Notes: generated by a model not told the origin, from the sequence alone. Positions 8,645-17,323 are shown, numbered from the stretch's first letter. The stretch is 64,000 nt of DNA from Streptomyces lincolnensis (GCF_021173675.1 NZ_JAIHON010000012.1:295924-359923), one strand, 5' to 3'. Numbers and translations: made by a program.

Positions 8645-9358
8645 CTACGACCAGGTGGCGACCAGGTACCCGACCCCGTACGGCGCGTCCTCGTACAGCA
8701 GCGCGCCGGCGAGGTCCGCGTCCTCGGCGGCGCCCGCCAGGACCTGCCAGGGGGCCCGGCCGGAGGCCTTCAGTTCGTACGCCAGCTCGGTGTCCAGCGT
8801 CTTGAGGGCGGCCACGTCCGCCGCGCCCAGCGCACGTGCGACCTCCGCGTCGAAGGGTGCCGCCCGCTCGTCCAGGTAGCCCGGCGCCTTGAGCGTGCGG
8901 CAGGCACTGGCGTCGCCCATCACCAGCAGTGCCACCCGCTCGTCCGCGCCGGCGATCTCCCTCCCCGTCTGGATACACCGCTCGGCCCCGAGAGGTTCCC
9001 CCACGCCGAGTCCCTCGATCGGGGCGCCGGACCATCCGCCGCGTTCCAGCAGCCACGCGGCGACCGCCAGTGAGTCCGGCAGCGGGCGCTCCACCGCCGT
9101 ACCGGTGTCCCGGCCGAGCCGTACGTCGAGGTCCACGCCGAAGCCCCGGAAGGAACCCGGCGCCCCCTCCGGGTGCGGGCCACGCCCGTCCCGGTCCGCC
9201 GGCCCCACGACGACCAGCCGGTCGGGCCGGGAGGCGGCGAGGACGCCGAGGGCGTCCGAGCAGGCGGCACGCGCGCGATCCAGTTCGGACGCGGCGCCCG
9301 CGGCGAGCTCGGGCACGAGGAGGGGCGGGCAGGGGCAGACAGCGGCGGCGACAAGCAT
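8645..9358 (-). CDS. LigB-like (class III extradiol dioxygenase B subunit fold) protein
   Basis: The 237-residue protein begins MLVAAAVCPCPPLLVPELAAG, typical of a group of actinobacterial LigB-superfamily proteins. Alpha/beta segments follow, including DRLVVVGPADRDG and a MGDASACR motif. The metal-binding histidine pattern of true protocatechuate 4,5-dioxygenase is not obvious. A TAGGCT hexamer ends seven bases before the ATG and there is no ribosome binding site, so the mRNA may be leaderless. Physiological role unknown; it sits just downstream of miaB. Confidence 0.75.
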   Translation of the reverse strand: MLVAAAVCPCPPLLVPELAAGAASELDRARAACSDALGVLAASRPDRLVVVGPADRDGRGPHPEGAPGSFRGFGVDLDVRLGRDTGTAVERPLPDSLAVAAWLLERGGWSGAPIEGLGVGEPLGAERCIQTGREIAGADERVALLVMGDASACRTLKAPGYLDERAAPFDAEVARALGAADVAALKTLDTELAYELKASGRAPWQVLAGAAEDADLAGALLYEDAPYGVGYLVATWS

Positions 9359-9403
9359 GATCGGGAGCCTAGTTCCCTGCTCGCCGCGGGTGCGCGCGTG
9401 CGC

Positions 9404-10930
9404 TCAGTCCAGCTCGCAGCCGCCCGTCGCCGCCGGCAGCGGCTCCGGGACCCCGATCTTCGGCAGGCCGAGCAGGACTCCGGCCGGCTTGGCGGCCTCG
9501 GTGGCGTTCCGCTTCTCCCACGCGTCACCCGCGCGTGTGCGCCGCACGTCGAGGACGGCGCCCTCCGCGAGGAGGTGGTGCGGGGCGGCGTAGGTCACCT
9601 CGACGGTGACGACGTCACCGGGGCGGACCTCCTGGTCCGGCTTGGTGAAGTGGACCAGGCGGTTGTCGGGGGCGCGGCCGGAGAGGCGGTGGGTGGCGCC
9701 GTCCTTGCGGCCCTCGCCCTCGGCGACCATCAGATCCAGGGTGCGGCCGACCTGCTTCTTGTTCTCCTCCCAGGAGATCTCCTCCTGGAGGGCGACGAGA
9801 CGCTCGTAGCGCGCCTGGACGACCTCCTTGGGAATCTGGCCCTCCATGGTGGCGGCGGGGGTGCCGGGCCGCTTGGAGTACTGGAAGGTGAACGCCTGGG
9901 CGAAGCGGGCCTCGCGGACCACGTGCAGGGTCTGCTCGAAGTCCTCCTCCGTCTCGCCCGGGAAGCCGACGATGATGTCGGTGGTGATCGCGGCGTGCGG
10001 GATGGCCGCCCGCACCTTCTCGATGATCCCCAGGTAGCGCTCCTGCCGGTAGGAGCGGCGCATCGCCTTCAGGACCGTGTCCGAGCCGGACTGGAGGGGC
10101 ATGTGGAGCTGGGGCATCACGTTCGGGGTCTCGGCCATGGCGGCGATGACGTCGTCGGTGAAGTCGCGCGGGTGCGGCGAGGTGAAGCGGACCCGCTCCA
10201 GGCCGTCGATCGTCCCGCAGGCCCGCAGCAGCTTGCTGAACGCCTCACGGTCGCCGATGTCGGAGCCGTACGCGTTGACGTTCTGGCCGAGCAGGGTGAT
10301 CTCGCTGACACCCTCGCCGACCAAGGCCTCGATCTCGGCGAGGATGTCGCCGGTGCGGCGGTCCTTCTCCTTGCCCCGCAGCGCAGGGACGATGCAGAAG
10401 GTGCAGGTGTTGTTGCAACCGACGGAGATCGACACCCAGGCCGCGTAGGCGCTCTCGCGGCGCGTCGGCAGCGTCGACGGGAACGCCTCCAGGGACTCGG
10501 CGATCTCGACCTGCGCCTCCTCCTGGACGCGGGCGCGCTCCAGCAGGACCGGCAGCTTGCCGATGTTGTGCGTGCCGAAGACGACGTCCACCCAGGGCGC
10601 CCTCTTCACGATGGTGTCGCGGTCCTTCTGGGCGAGACAGCCGCCGACCGCGATCTGCATGCCCGGCCGCTTCGTCTTCATCGGGGCGAGGCGGCCGAGA
10701 TTGCCGTAGAGCCGGTTGTCGGCGTTCTCCCGCACGGCGCAGGTGTTGAAGACGACGACGTCCGCGTCACCGTCCGCCCCCTCGGGGGCCTTCACATAAC
10801 CGGCCGATTCGAGCAGCCCGGACAATCGCTCGGAATCGTGGACGTTCATCTGGCACCCGTAGGTGCGCACTTCATACGTCTTGGACGAGTGAACATCCAC
10901 TGCCGGGCTCCGGTCGCTGCTGCTGGTCAT
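9404..10930 (-). CDS. miaB: tRNA-2-methylthio-N6-dimethylallyladenosine synthase MiaB
   Basis: MiaB is a radical-SAM methylthiotransferase that completes the ms2i6A37 modification begun by MiaA. The N-terminal UPF0004 domain contributes three cysteines for the auxiliary cluster (YGCQMN, FNTCAVRE, GGCLAQ). The radical-SAM motif is CNNTCTFC near residue 175, and the C-terminal TRAM domain is present. The 508 residues are usual for actinobacteria. A TACCCT hexamer ends six bases before the ATG with no ribosome binding site in between, so leaderless translation is possible. Confidence 0.96.
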   Translation of the reverse strand: MTSSSDRSPAVDVHSSKTYEVRTYGCQMNVHDSERLSGLLESAGYVKAPEGADGDADVVVFNTCAVRENADNRLYGNLGRLAPMKTKRPGMQIAVGGCLAQKDRDTIVKRAPWVDVVFGTHNIGKLPVLLERARVQEEAQVEIAESLEAFPSTLPTRRESAYAAWVSISVGCNNTCTFCIVPALRGKEKDRRTGDILAEIEALVGEGVSEITLLGQNVNAYGSDIGDREAFSKLLRACGTIDGLERVRFTSPHPRDFTDDVIAAMAETPNVMPQLHMPLQSGSDTVLKAMRRSYRQERYLGIIEKVRAAIPHAAITTDIIVGFPGETEEDFEQTLHVVREARFAQAFTFQYSKRPGTPAATMEGQIPKEVVQARYERLVALQEEISWEENKKQVGRTLDLMVAEGEGRKDGATHRLSGRAPDNRLVHFTKPDQEVRPGDVVTVEVTYAAPHHLLAEGAVLDVRRTRAGDAWEKRNATEAAKPAGVLLGLPKIGVPEPLPAATGGCELD

Positions 10931-11018
10931 GCGTCAAGGGTAGGTCGTCCCGGGCGGGCCCCTGTCAGGGTGCCCGGGTGAGGCCCCGCCGACCGCACGG
11001 CCGACCGCACGCGCCCGG

Positions 11019-11054
11019 AAAATCTCGGCGCGCCAACGCGGGCATCGCTAGAAT
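11019..11054 (+). promoter_or_regulatory. Candidate WhiB7/WblC-type promoter of the ABC-F unit
   Basis: An AAAAT tract (11019-11023) lies two bases upstream of the -35 position, which is itself poor (CGGCGC, 11026-11031). A 17-bp spacer leads to a good -10, TAGAAT (11049-11054). A short AT tract abutting a weak -35 is the known layout of WhiB7-dependent promoters in actinobacteria. The predicted transcription start falls at about 11061, the A of the leader ORF's ATG. Confidence 0.55.
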
Positions 11055-11060
11055 GGCCGC

Positions 11061-11084
11061 ATGATTTACGTCTTCTACATCTGA
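11061..11084 (+). CDS. Seven-residue leader peptide (MIYVFYI) upstream of ABC-F gene
   Basis: ATG, six sense codons and TGA encode MIYVFYI. It starts about seven bases after the -10 element, so it would be translated without a ribosome binding site from the first nucleotide of the mRNA. Antibiotic-resistance ABC-F genes are commonly controlled by short leader ORFs on which drug-stalled ribosomes change downstream RNA folding. The 191 bases between this stop and the ABC-F start are long for a simple 5' leader and contain several complementary segments. Confidence 0.6.
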   Translation: MIYVFYI

Positions 11085-11093
11085 CCGGGCCGC

Positions 11094-11135
11094 AGGCTCC
11101 GCCCCTCGCATCACGGCGAGGCGCGTTCCGAGCCT
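11094..11135 (+). promoter_or_regulatory. Nested stem-loop just after the leader ORF
   Basis: AGGCTC (11094-11099) can pair with GAGCCT (11130-11135). Inside it, CCTCG (11104-11108) pairs with CGAGG (11117-11121). The element begins ten bases after the leader stop codon, so a ribosome on the leader could disturb it. There is no T-tract, so whether it terminates transcription cannot be read from the sequence. Confidence 0.4.
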
Positions 11136-11235
11136 TCACCGCCGCCCGCGGCCGACCTGTTCCGGGTCCGGCCGATCGTCAGATCCGAGGCATTGATCCG
11201 CCCCTTTCCCGCGTCTCGCGCGTGGGTGCGGTGTG

Positions 11236-11266
11236 CCTCCTTCCGGAGAATCCGGAAAACCGGAGG
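11236..11266 (+). promoter_or_regulatory. Hairpin able to mask the ABC-F ribosome binding site
   Basis: TTCCGG (11241-11246) pairs with CCGGAA (11252-11257) across a five-base loop. Immediately outside it, CCTCC (11236-11240) is complementary to GGAGG (11262-11266), the Shine-Dalgarno sequence of the GTG start at 11276. The folded form would block translation initiation. Confidence 0.55.
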
Positions 11267-11275
11267 ACGTAAGAC

Positions 11276-12931
11276 GTGAACGCCTTTTCCCTGCCCGCAC
11301 GCGATCGGGCCCAGCTGACCTGCGACGATGTCCGCGTGGAGCGCGGTGGCCGTACCGTGCTGCGCCATGTCGAGATGAAGGTCTCCCCCAGGTCGCGCTG
11401 GGGCGTCGTGGGCGAGAACGGTCGCGGGAAGTCGACCCTGCTGCACGTCCTGGCCGGGGTCCTGGCCCCGGACGAGGGGAGCGTGCAGCGGGTGGGCACG
11501 CTCGCCCTGGCGGAGCAGGAGATGCCCGCCGAGGACGACCGGACGGTCGGTGACGTCATCGACGAACACCTGGCCGACGCCCGAGCCGCGCTCCACTGGC
11601 TGGACAGCGCCGCGGCGGCCCTCGCCGAGGGACTGCCCGGCGCGGAACGCGAGTACACCGACGCCCTGGAGGCGGCGCAGGCGCTGGACGCCTGGGACGC
11701 GGACCGCCGGGTCGACGTGGCGCTCGCCGGACTCGGGGCGGTCGGCGACCGCACGCGCCGGCTGGCCACGCTCTCGGTCGGGCAGCGCTACCGGATCCGG
11801 CTGGCCTGTCTGCTGGGCGCCGAGTACGACTTCCTGCTGCTGGACGAGCCGACCAACCATCTCGACCTGGAGGGGCTCGACCATCTCACCGCGCGCCTGC
11901 GCGCCCACCCCGGCGGCGTCGTCGTGGTCAGCCACGACCGGGCCCTGCTGTCGGACCTGGCGACCACGGTCCTCGACCTCGACCCCACCCGCGACGGCCG
12001 CCCCCAGGTGTACGGCGGCGGATACGCCGGTTACCGGGAGGGGCGCGAGGCGGAACTGCTGCGCTGGGAGGCCGAGTACGAGCAGCAGCAGACCGAACAC
12101 GCCCGTCTGCAGCAGTCCCTGTCGGAGGCGCAGAACCGGCTGAGCACCGGCTGGCGGCCGCCCAAGGGCGCCGGCAAGCACCAGCGCGCCACCCGCGCCC
12201 CGGCGCTGGTCCGTTCCGTGCACCGGCGCCAGGAGGACCTGGAACAGCACCGGATCACCGCGCCCGTGCCGCCCCGGCGCTTCACCCCGCCGGAGCTGCC
12301 CGCGCGACCCGGTGTGGTCCTGCTGCACGCGGAGGAGGTCACCGTGGACGGGCGGCTGCACCGGCCGACCAGTCTGTCGCTGGCGTCCGGCGACCGGCTG
12401 GCCGTCACCGGGCCGAACGGGGCGGGCAAGTCCACGCTGCTGTCCGTCCTGGCCGGACGGCTCGCTCCGACCACGGGCCGCGCACGGCACGCGCGCAAGG
12501 TGCGGCTGCATCTGCTCGGCCAGGAGTCGCCGCACACCACGCGCCGCCGGGCGCACGACGTCTACCAGGCGCACACCGCGCGTCTGGTCACCGCCGGCGT
12601 CCTGCGCGACAGCGAGGTCACGCCGTTGTCGGCCCTGGGCCTGCTCGGCTCGCGCGACGCGAACAAGCCGGTGGCGGAGCTGTCCATGGGACAGCAGCGC
12701 CGCCTCGACCTCGCCCTGGCCCTCGCCACCCGGCCGCACCTGCTGCTGCTCGACGAGCCCACCAACCATCTGTCCATCGCCCTGGTGGACGAGCTCACGG
12801 ACGCGCTCAGGGCCACCGGCGCGGCCGTCGTCCTGGCGACGCACGACCGCCAGATGCAGCGCGACATCCGGGCCTGGCCGCGGCTGGAACTCCCCCTGCC
12901 GGGAGCACGGGAGGAGTCACTGGCCCGATAG
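11276..12931 (+). CDS. ABC-F family ATPase, antibiotic-resistance (ribosome protection) type
   Basis: Two ABC domains in one chain, with no membrane segments. Domain 1 has Walker A GENGRGKST, signature LSVGQRYR and Walker B LLLDEPTNHLD. Domain 2 has GPNGAGKST, LSMGQQRR and LLLDEPTNHLS. Between them is a charged linker (about residues 250-340) that would enter the ribosomal exit site and set drug specificity. ABC-F proteins of this kind displace macrolides, lincosamides, streptogramins or pleuromutilins from the 50S subunit. The 551 residues are typical. GTG start with CGGAGGA nine bases upstream. The leader ORF and masking hairpin support drug-inducible expression; the drug itself cannot be read from the sequence. 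Confidence 0.9.
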   Translation: MNAFSLPARDRAQLTCDDVRVERGGRTVLRHVEMKVSPRSRWGVVGENGRGKSTLLHVLAGVLAPDEGSVQRVGTLALAEQEMPAEDDRTVGDVIDEHLADARAALHWLDSAAAALAEGLPGAEREYTDALEAAQALDAWDADRRVDVALAGLGAVGDRTRRLATLSVGQRYRIRLACLLGAEYDFLLLDEPTNHLDLEGLDHLTARLRAHPGGVVVVSHDRALLSDLATTVLDLDPTRDGRPQVYGGGYAGYREGREAELLRWEAEYEQQQTEHARLQQSLSEAQNRLSTGWRPPKGAGKHQRATRAPALVRSVHRRQEDLEQHRITAPVPPRRFTPPELPARPGVVLLHAEEVTVDGRLHRPTSLSLASGDRLAVTGPNGAGKSTLLSVLAGRLAPTTGRARHARKVRLHLLGQESPHTTRRRAHDVYQAHTARLVTAGVLRDSEVTPLSALGLLGSRDANKPVAELSMGQQRRLDLALALATRPHLLLLDEPTNHLSIALVDELTDALRATGAAVVLATHDRQMQRDIRAWPRLELPLPGAREESLAR

Positions 12932-12948
12932 CCGGCACTCAGGGATGC

Positions 12949-14031
12949 TCAGGCCGCGCTCACGCGGTCCGAGCGGGAGCTCATCAGGGGCTGGATACGG
13001 GTGCCGAAGTTCTCGATGCCTTCGAGGAAGTCGTCGAAGACGAGCATGATCCCCTTGGTGCCGGGGACTTCGGCGATCTCGTCGAGCATCCTCGCGATGG
13101 TCTCGTAGGAGCCGACGAGGGTGCCCATGTTGAAGTTCACGGCGCCCTCGGGGAGCACGATGGTCCGGGCGGTGGAGGAGTCGTCGGCGCTGGTGTCGGT
13201 GGCGGACTCCCCCGCCATGTAGGCGAGGGCCGCGAGGTCGGCGTTGTCGTGGTAGTCCTGCCACTTCGCGCGGGCGGCCTCGTCGGTCTCGTCGGCGATG
13301 ACCATGAAGAGGGAGAGCGCGCCGACGTCACGGCCGCTCTCGCGCGCCGCCTCCACCAGGGTGGCCGTGGTGTCCGCGAAGGCGAGCGGGGTGTTGACGC
13401 CGCTGCCGAGGATGAAGTTGTAGTCGGCGTGGTCGGCGGCGAACTGCATCCCGGTACGGCTCTGCCCGGCGGCGACGATGTCGATGTGCCCGTCCGCCGG
13501 GCGCGGGGAGAGCACGCAGTCCTCCATCTCGTAGAACTCGCCCTTGAAGTTGCTGACGCCCTCGCTCCACAGCTCCTTCATCACGGTGACGTACTCGACG
13601 GCCCGGGCGTAGCGGTTGGCGAAGTGGTCGTCGCCGGGCCAGACGCCCATCTGCGTGTACTCGCCGGGCGCCCAGCCGGTGACGATGTTGACGCCGAAGC
13701 GGCCGGGGGCGATGGAGTCGACCGTGACGGCCATGCGGGCGGCGATCGCCGGGGGCAGGGCGAGGATGGGGGTGGAGGCGTACAGCTTGATCCGCTCCGT
13801 GACGGCGGCCAGGCCCGCCATCAGCGTGAAGGACTCCAGGCAGTGGTCCCAGAACTCCGTGTCGCCGCCGAACCCCTTGAGTTTGATCATCGACAGGGCG
13901 AAGTCGAGTCCGTGCTCCTCGGCCTTCTGCACGACGGCCTTGTTCAGCTCGAAGCTCGGCAGGTACTGCGGGGAACTCTTCGATATGAGCCAGCCGTTGT
14001 TGCCGATGGGGATGAAGACACCGATGTCCAT
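12949..14031 (-). CDS. RutA-like FMN-dependent monooxygenase (luciferase-like family)
   Basis: Strong resemblance over its whole length to RutA, which opens the uracil ring with O2 and FMNH2: GVFIPIGNNGWLIS at the N terminus, LESFTLMAGLAAVTERIKLYAS, GRFGVNIVTGW, GMQFAADHADYNF and NFNMGTLVGSY. The start at 14031 (MDIGVFIP) follows an AGGAG; an ATG four codons upstream is the alternative. None of rutB to rutG is nearby, so it may act alone, use another substrate, or depend on a flavin reductase encoded elsewhere. It is convergent with the ABC-F gene. Confidence 0.85.
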   Translation of the reverse strand: MDIGVFIPIGNNGWLISKSSPQYLPSFELNKAVVQKAEEHGLDFALSMIKLKGFGGDTEFWDHCLESFTLMAGLAAVTERIKLYASTPILALPPAIAARMAVTVDSIAPGRFGVNIVTGWAPGEYTQMGVWPGDDHFANRYARAVEYVTVMKELWSEGVSNFKGEFYEMEDCVLSPRPADGHIDIVAAGQSRTGMQFAADHADYNFILGSGVNTPLAFADTTATLVEAARESGRDVGALSLFMVIADETDEAARAKWQDYHDNADLAALAYMAGESATDTSADDSSTARTIVLPEGAVNFNMGTLVGSYETIARMLDEIAEVPGTKGIMLVFDDFLEGIENFGTRIQPLMSSRSDRVSAA

Positions 14032-14200
14032 GCCGCTCCTCATGATCCGGAACCTGCCCGTGCGACGGCACGCTACACCGGCGAAATGTCAACAACTCTC
14101 TATATCTGCAAGGCTGTTGAGGCGTGACAGTGAAGGAGAGCCGCACGTCGGAATCTGTGAAACAGGTTTCGGCCGCCCCGCGCGACGATAGGTTCCCCGC

Positions 14201-17200
14201 ATGAACGCACGGCTCGCTCTGCTCGACACGGTGGCCCCGGGCATCACGGAGAGCGAGATCTTCCGGCTGGCGCTGCACCACGCGGTGGGCGAGCTGGGCG
14301 CACTGGGCGGCACGATCCATCTGCGCGGTCCGATGTCCGCGCTGCGGCTGGTGTCGGCCGCCGGGCTGCCTCCCGCCCTCACCCGCTCCTGGGAGATCCT
14401 CGACCAGGAGGGGCCCCTGGCCCCGGCCCGCGCGTTGCACCGCGGCAGCGGGGTGTGGGTGCCGCTGCCCTCCGGGGAGCACGGCACGTCCACCGACGAG
14501 CACGGCACGCCCACCCGCAGGCCTGCCACGGCCTCCGACGGGCACGGCACGCCGACCCACGGGCAGGCCATGCCCTCCGACGCGCACGGCACGCCGTGGC
14601 CCGGTACCGGCTTCGCCGCCTTCCCCGTGTTCGGCCGGAAGCGCAGCATCGGTGCGCTGACGGTCGTGGCGGGCGAGCGGGGCGAACCCGCGCCGGAGCA
14701 CTGGGACTTCCTGCGGGCCGTCGTGGCCTGGACCGAGGACCGCATGGCCCAGGCGCCGCCGCCGTCCGGGCCCGCGCACACCGAGCCGAGCGGGGAGCGC
14801 CTGCGCCAGGCCCTGAAGGAGGTCGAGGTCGGATCGTGGGACTGGAACATCCGCACCGGTGACCTGATCTGGGACGAGGCGGCCCTGGCGCTCTACGGCA
14901 CCCGCCCCGCCGACTTCACCGGCAAGATCGAGAACTGGATGAGGATCGTCCACCCCGACGACCTGGCACCGACCCTGGCTGCGGCGCAGCGGGCCATCCT
15001 CGACCACAGCGTCTACGAGGCCGAGTACCGGGTACGGCGCCTGGACGGCACCTACGGCTGGACGCGGGCGCGGGGCCGGGCCACCTACGACGAGCACGGC
15101 GAGCCCCACCGGATGATCGGCGTGGGCTGGGAGACCAACGAGGCGCGTACCGCCCGCGACGCGCTCGGCCGGGCCCTGAAGCACATGAGTGACGGCTTCC
15201 TGGCCGTGGACGACGAGTGGCGGATCACCTTCTCCAACCTGGAGGCGCAGCGGCTGCTGGGCTTCTCGGAGGAGGAACTGCTCGGGCGGCTGCTGTGGGC
15301 GCTGCCCACCGCCCGGCAGGTCCCCGGTCTGAAGGAGCGCTGCCTCGCGGCCGCGGCCGAGGAGAAGCCCGCCGGCTTCGACGTGCATCTGCCGGACTCC
15401 GAGCAGCGCTTCCATCTGCGGCTGGTGCCGGGGCCGGACGGGCGCACCCTGTACTTCCAGGACGTCACCGAGAAGCGTCGGCTGGCGGAGGAACGCCAGG
15501 CCGCCGAACGGTCCGCGACGGAACGAGCCGCCCGGATAGCCGAGTTGACCGCGGAGCTCGCCAAGGCGACGACCTCGCAGGACGTGGTGGACGCGGTCGC
15601 CCGGCGGGTGCTGCCGCCCTTCGCCGCCACGGGGCTCCTGGTCCAGGTCGCCGAGGACGACCGGCTCCATCACGTGGGAGCCGTCGGCTACCGGGACGAC
15701 TTCCTCGACCTCGTCGACCGGCGTCCCCGCACGCTGGCCGCCCCGGCCTGGGGCGCGACCGAGACCGGGACGCCGTTGTTCCTGTCCTCCCGGGAGGAGC
15801 TGGCCGCGCGCTTCCCCGCGGCGGCCGACCTGCCGGAGCACTCGGGCAGGCACTCCTGGGCGTTCCTGCCGCTGACGGCCTCCGGGCACACCTTCGGCGT
15901 GTGCGTGCTGTCCTTCGACCGGCCGCGGCTGCTCACCGACGAGGAGCGCGCGCTGCTGACCACGATCAGCGCCCTCGTCGCCCAGTCCCTGGAGCGGGCC
16001 CGGCTCTACGACGCCGAGCGCAGCCGCTCCCGCGAACTCCAGCGCAGCCTGCTCCCCCAGGCCCTGCCCGACCTGCCCGCGTGCACAGCCGCCGCCCGTT
16101 ATCTGCCGGCCGGGCAGGGCGCGGACGTCGGCGGTGACTGGTACGACATCATTCCGCTGTCCGGCGGGCAGGTCGCGCTCGTCGTCGGTGACGTGATGGG
16201 GCACGGGCTGCCGGAGGCCGCCACCATGGGTCGGCTGCGTACCGCCGTCCACACCCTGGCCGACCTCGAACTGCCGCCCGACGAGATCCTGGGCCACCTC
16301 AACGACATCGTCGCCGGCATGGGCGAGGACTCGTACGCCACCTGCCTGTACGCGCTCTACGACTCCACGACCCGGGTCTGCTCCCTGGCCCGGGCCGGAC
16401 ATCCGCCGCCCGCCCTGGTCCGTCCCGACGGCACCGTGCACTTCCCCCTGCCGGACGCCGATCCGCCGCTGGGCGCCGCGCATCCGCCGTTCGAGACGGT
16501 CGAGCTGGAGGTGCCCGAGGGCAGTCTGCTGGTGCTCTACACCGACGGGCTGGTCGAGTCGGCCAAGCGGGAGATCGACGAGGGCATGGCGGATCTGGCG
16601 CGGCTGCTGAGCGCCGCGCACGCGGACGGCACGGCGACGGATCTTGAACACCTGTGCGACAAGCTGACGGCCGGTCTGCTCCCCTCCGACCAGGCCGCCG
16701 ACGACGCCGCGTTCCTCGTCGCCCGGCTGCACGCCCTGCCGGCGGAGCGGATGGCCTCCTGGTCACTGCCCCAGGATCCGCGGGCGGCCGGCCAGGCCCG
16801 CCGCCACGTCCGCGACCAGCTCACCGCCTGGGACCTCGACGACCTCGCCCCCACCACCGAGCTCCTCGTCAGCGAGCTCGTGGGCAATGTCGTACGCCAC
16901 GCCCGCGGACCGGTCCGGCTGCGCCTCCTGCACTCCACCGACCTCATCTGCGAGGTCTACGACGGCAGCCAGACCATGCCCCGCATCCGCCGCGCCACCG
17001 AGACCGACGAGGGCGGCCGCGGCCTCCAGCTCATCACCGCCCTCTCCCAGCGCTGGGGCGCCCGCTACACCCCCACCGGCAAGTGCATCTGGACGGAACA
17101 GTCCCTCCCGGACCCGGACACCCCCGACCGCCCCGCACCCGTCGACCCCGAGCTGCTGTTCGTGAATCCGGCGGACTTCGACGGGGACTGGGAGGCGTTG

Positions 17201-17206
17201 CTGTAG
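14201..17206 (+). CDS. PAS/GAF/SpoIIE phosphatase with C-terminal anti-sigma-type ATPase domain
   Basis: The 1001-residue soluble regulator shows, in order, an N-terminal GAF-like domain (about 1-185), PAS domains (about 205-320 and 325-420, the first with WDEAALALYGTRPADF), a GAF domain (about 440-600), a PP2C/SpoIIE phosphatase domain (about 630-845, metal-site motifs DVGGDWYD and GDVMGHGLPEA) and an RsbW-like HATPase_c domain (about 860-970, N-box ELLVSELVGNVVRHA). Such proteins dephosphorylate anti-anti-sigma factors and may also sequester sigma factors. Streptomyces encode dozens of them, so the cognate sigma factor cannot be named. It shares domains with osaC at 60115-62868. Confidence 0.88.
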   Translation: MNARLALLDTVAPGITESEIFRLALHHAVGELGALGGTIHLRGPMSALRLVSAAGLPPALTRSWEILDQEGPLAPARALHRGSGVWVPLPSGEHGTSTDEHGTPTRRPATASDGHGTPTHGQAMPSDAHGTPWPGTGFAAFPVFGRKRSIGALTVVAGERGEPAPEHWDFLRAVVAWTEDRMAQAPPPSGPAHTEPSGERLRQALKEVEVGSWDWNIRTGDLIWDEAALALYGTRPADFTGKIENWMRIVHPDDLAPTLAAAQRAILDHSVYEAEYRVRRLDGTYGWTRARGRATYDEHGEPHRMIGVGWETNEARTARDALGRALKHMSDGFLAVDDEWRITFSNLEAQRLLGFSEEELLGRLLWALPTARQVPGLKERCLAAAAEEKPAGFDVHLPDSEQRFHLRLVPGPDGRTLYFQDVTEKRRLAEERQAAERSATERAARIAELTAELAKATTSQDVVDAVARRVLPPFAATGLLVQVAEDDRLHHVGAVGYRDDFLDLVDRRPRTLAAPAWGATETGTPLFLSSREELAARFPAAADLPEHSGRHSWAFLPLTASGHTFGVCVLSFDRPRLLTDEERALLTTISALVAQSLERARLYDAERSRSRELQRSLLPQALPDLPACTAAARYLPAGQGADVGGDWYDIIPLSGGQVALVVGDVMGHGLPEAATMGRLRTAVHTLADLELPPDEILGHLNDIVAGMGEDSYATCLYALYDSTTRVCSLARAGHPPPALVRPDGTVHFPLPDADPPLGAAHPPFETVELEVPEGSLLVLYTDGLVESAKREIDEGMADLARLLSAAHADGTATDLEHLCDKLTAGLLPSDQAADDAAFLVARLHALPAERMASWSLPQDPRAAGQARRHVRDQLTAWDLDDLAPTTELLVSELVGNVVRHARGPVRLRLLHSTDLICEVYDGSQTMPRIRRATETDEGGRGLQLITALSQRWGARYTPTGKCIWTEQSLPDPDTPDRPAPVDPELLFVNPADFDGDWEALL
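14476..14601 (+). repeat. Degenerate repeat encoding HGT-containing segments in the phosphatase GAF domain
   Basis: Four spaced copies of CACGGCACG encode an HGT(P/S) motif at about residues 95-130 of the phosphatase, separated by variable Thr/Ser/Pro/Asp spacers. The stretch interrupts the GAF-like fold, which resumes with GTGFAAFPVFG. It looks like a low-complexity loop expansion. Confidence 0.6.
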
Positions 17207-17323
17207 GCGCCTGCCGGGGCTGTTGTCGCCCGTTCGGCCCAGCAGTGCGGGCCGGGGCGTGAGAAGCCTTTCTAGGGTCGCAGGGACGGCCGTGAAGGCC
17301 TCCTCAGCCCGAAAGGCAGGACC

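Noticed and set aside
14089..14120. TCAACA-N20-TGTTGA inverted repeat upstream of the RutA-like gene
   Set aside because: Six-base arms with a 20-base spacer are not convincing for an operator or a hairpin.
13328..16732. An 1134-codon minus-strand frame across rutA and the phosphatase gene
   Set aside because: It is out of frame with the recognisable RutA-like protein and antisense to clear PAS/SpoIIE domains.
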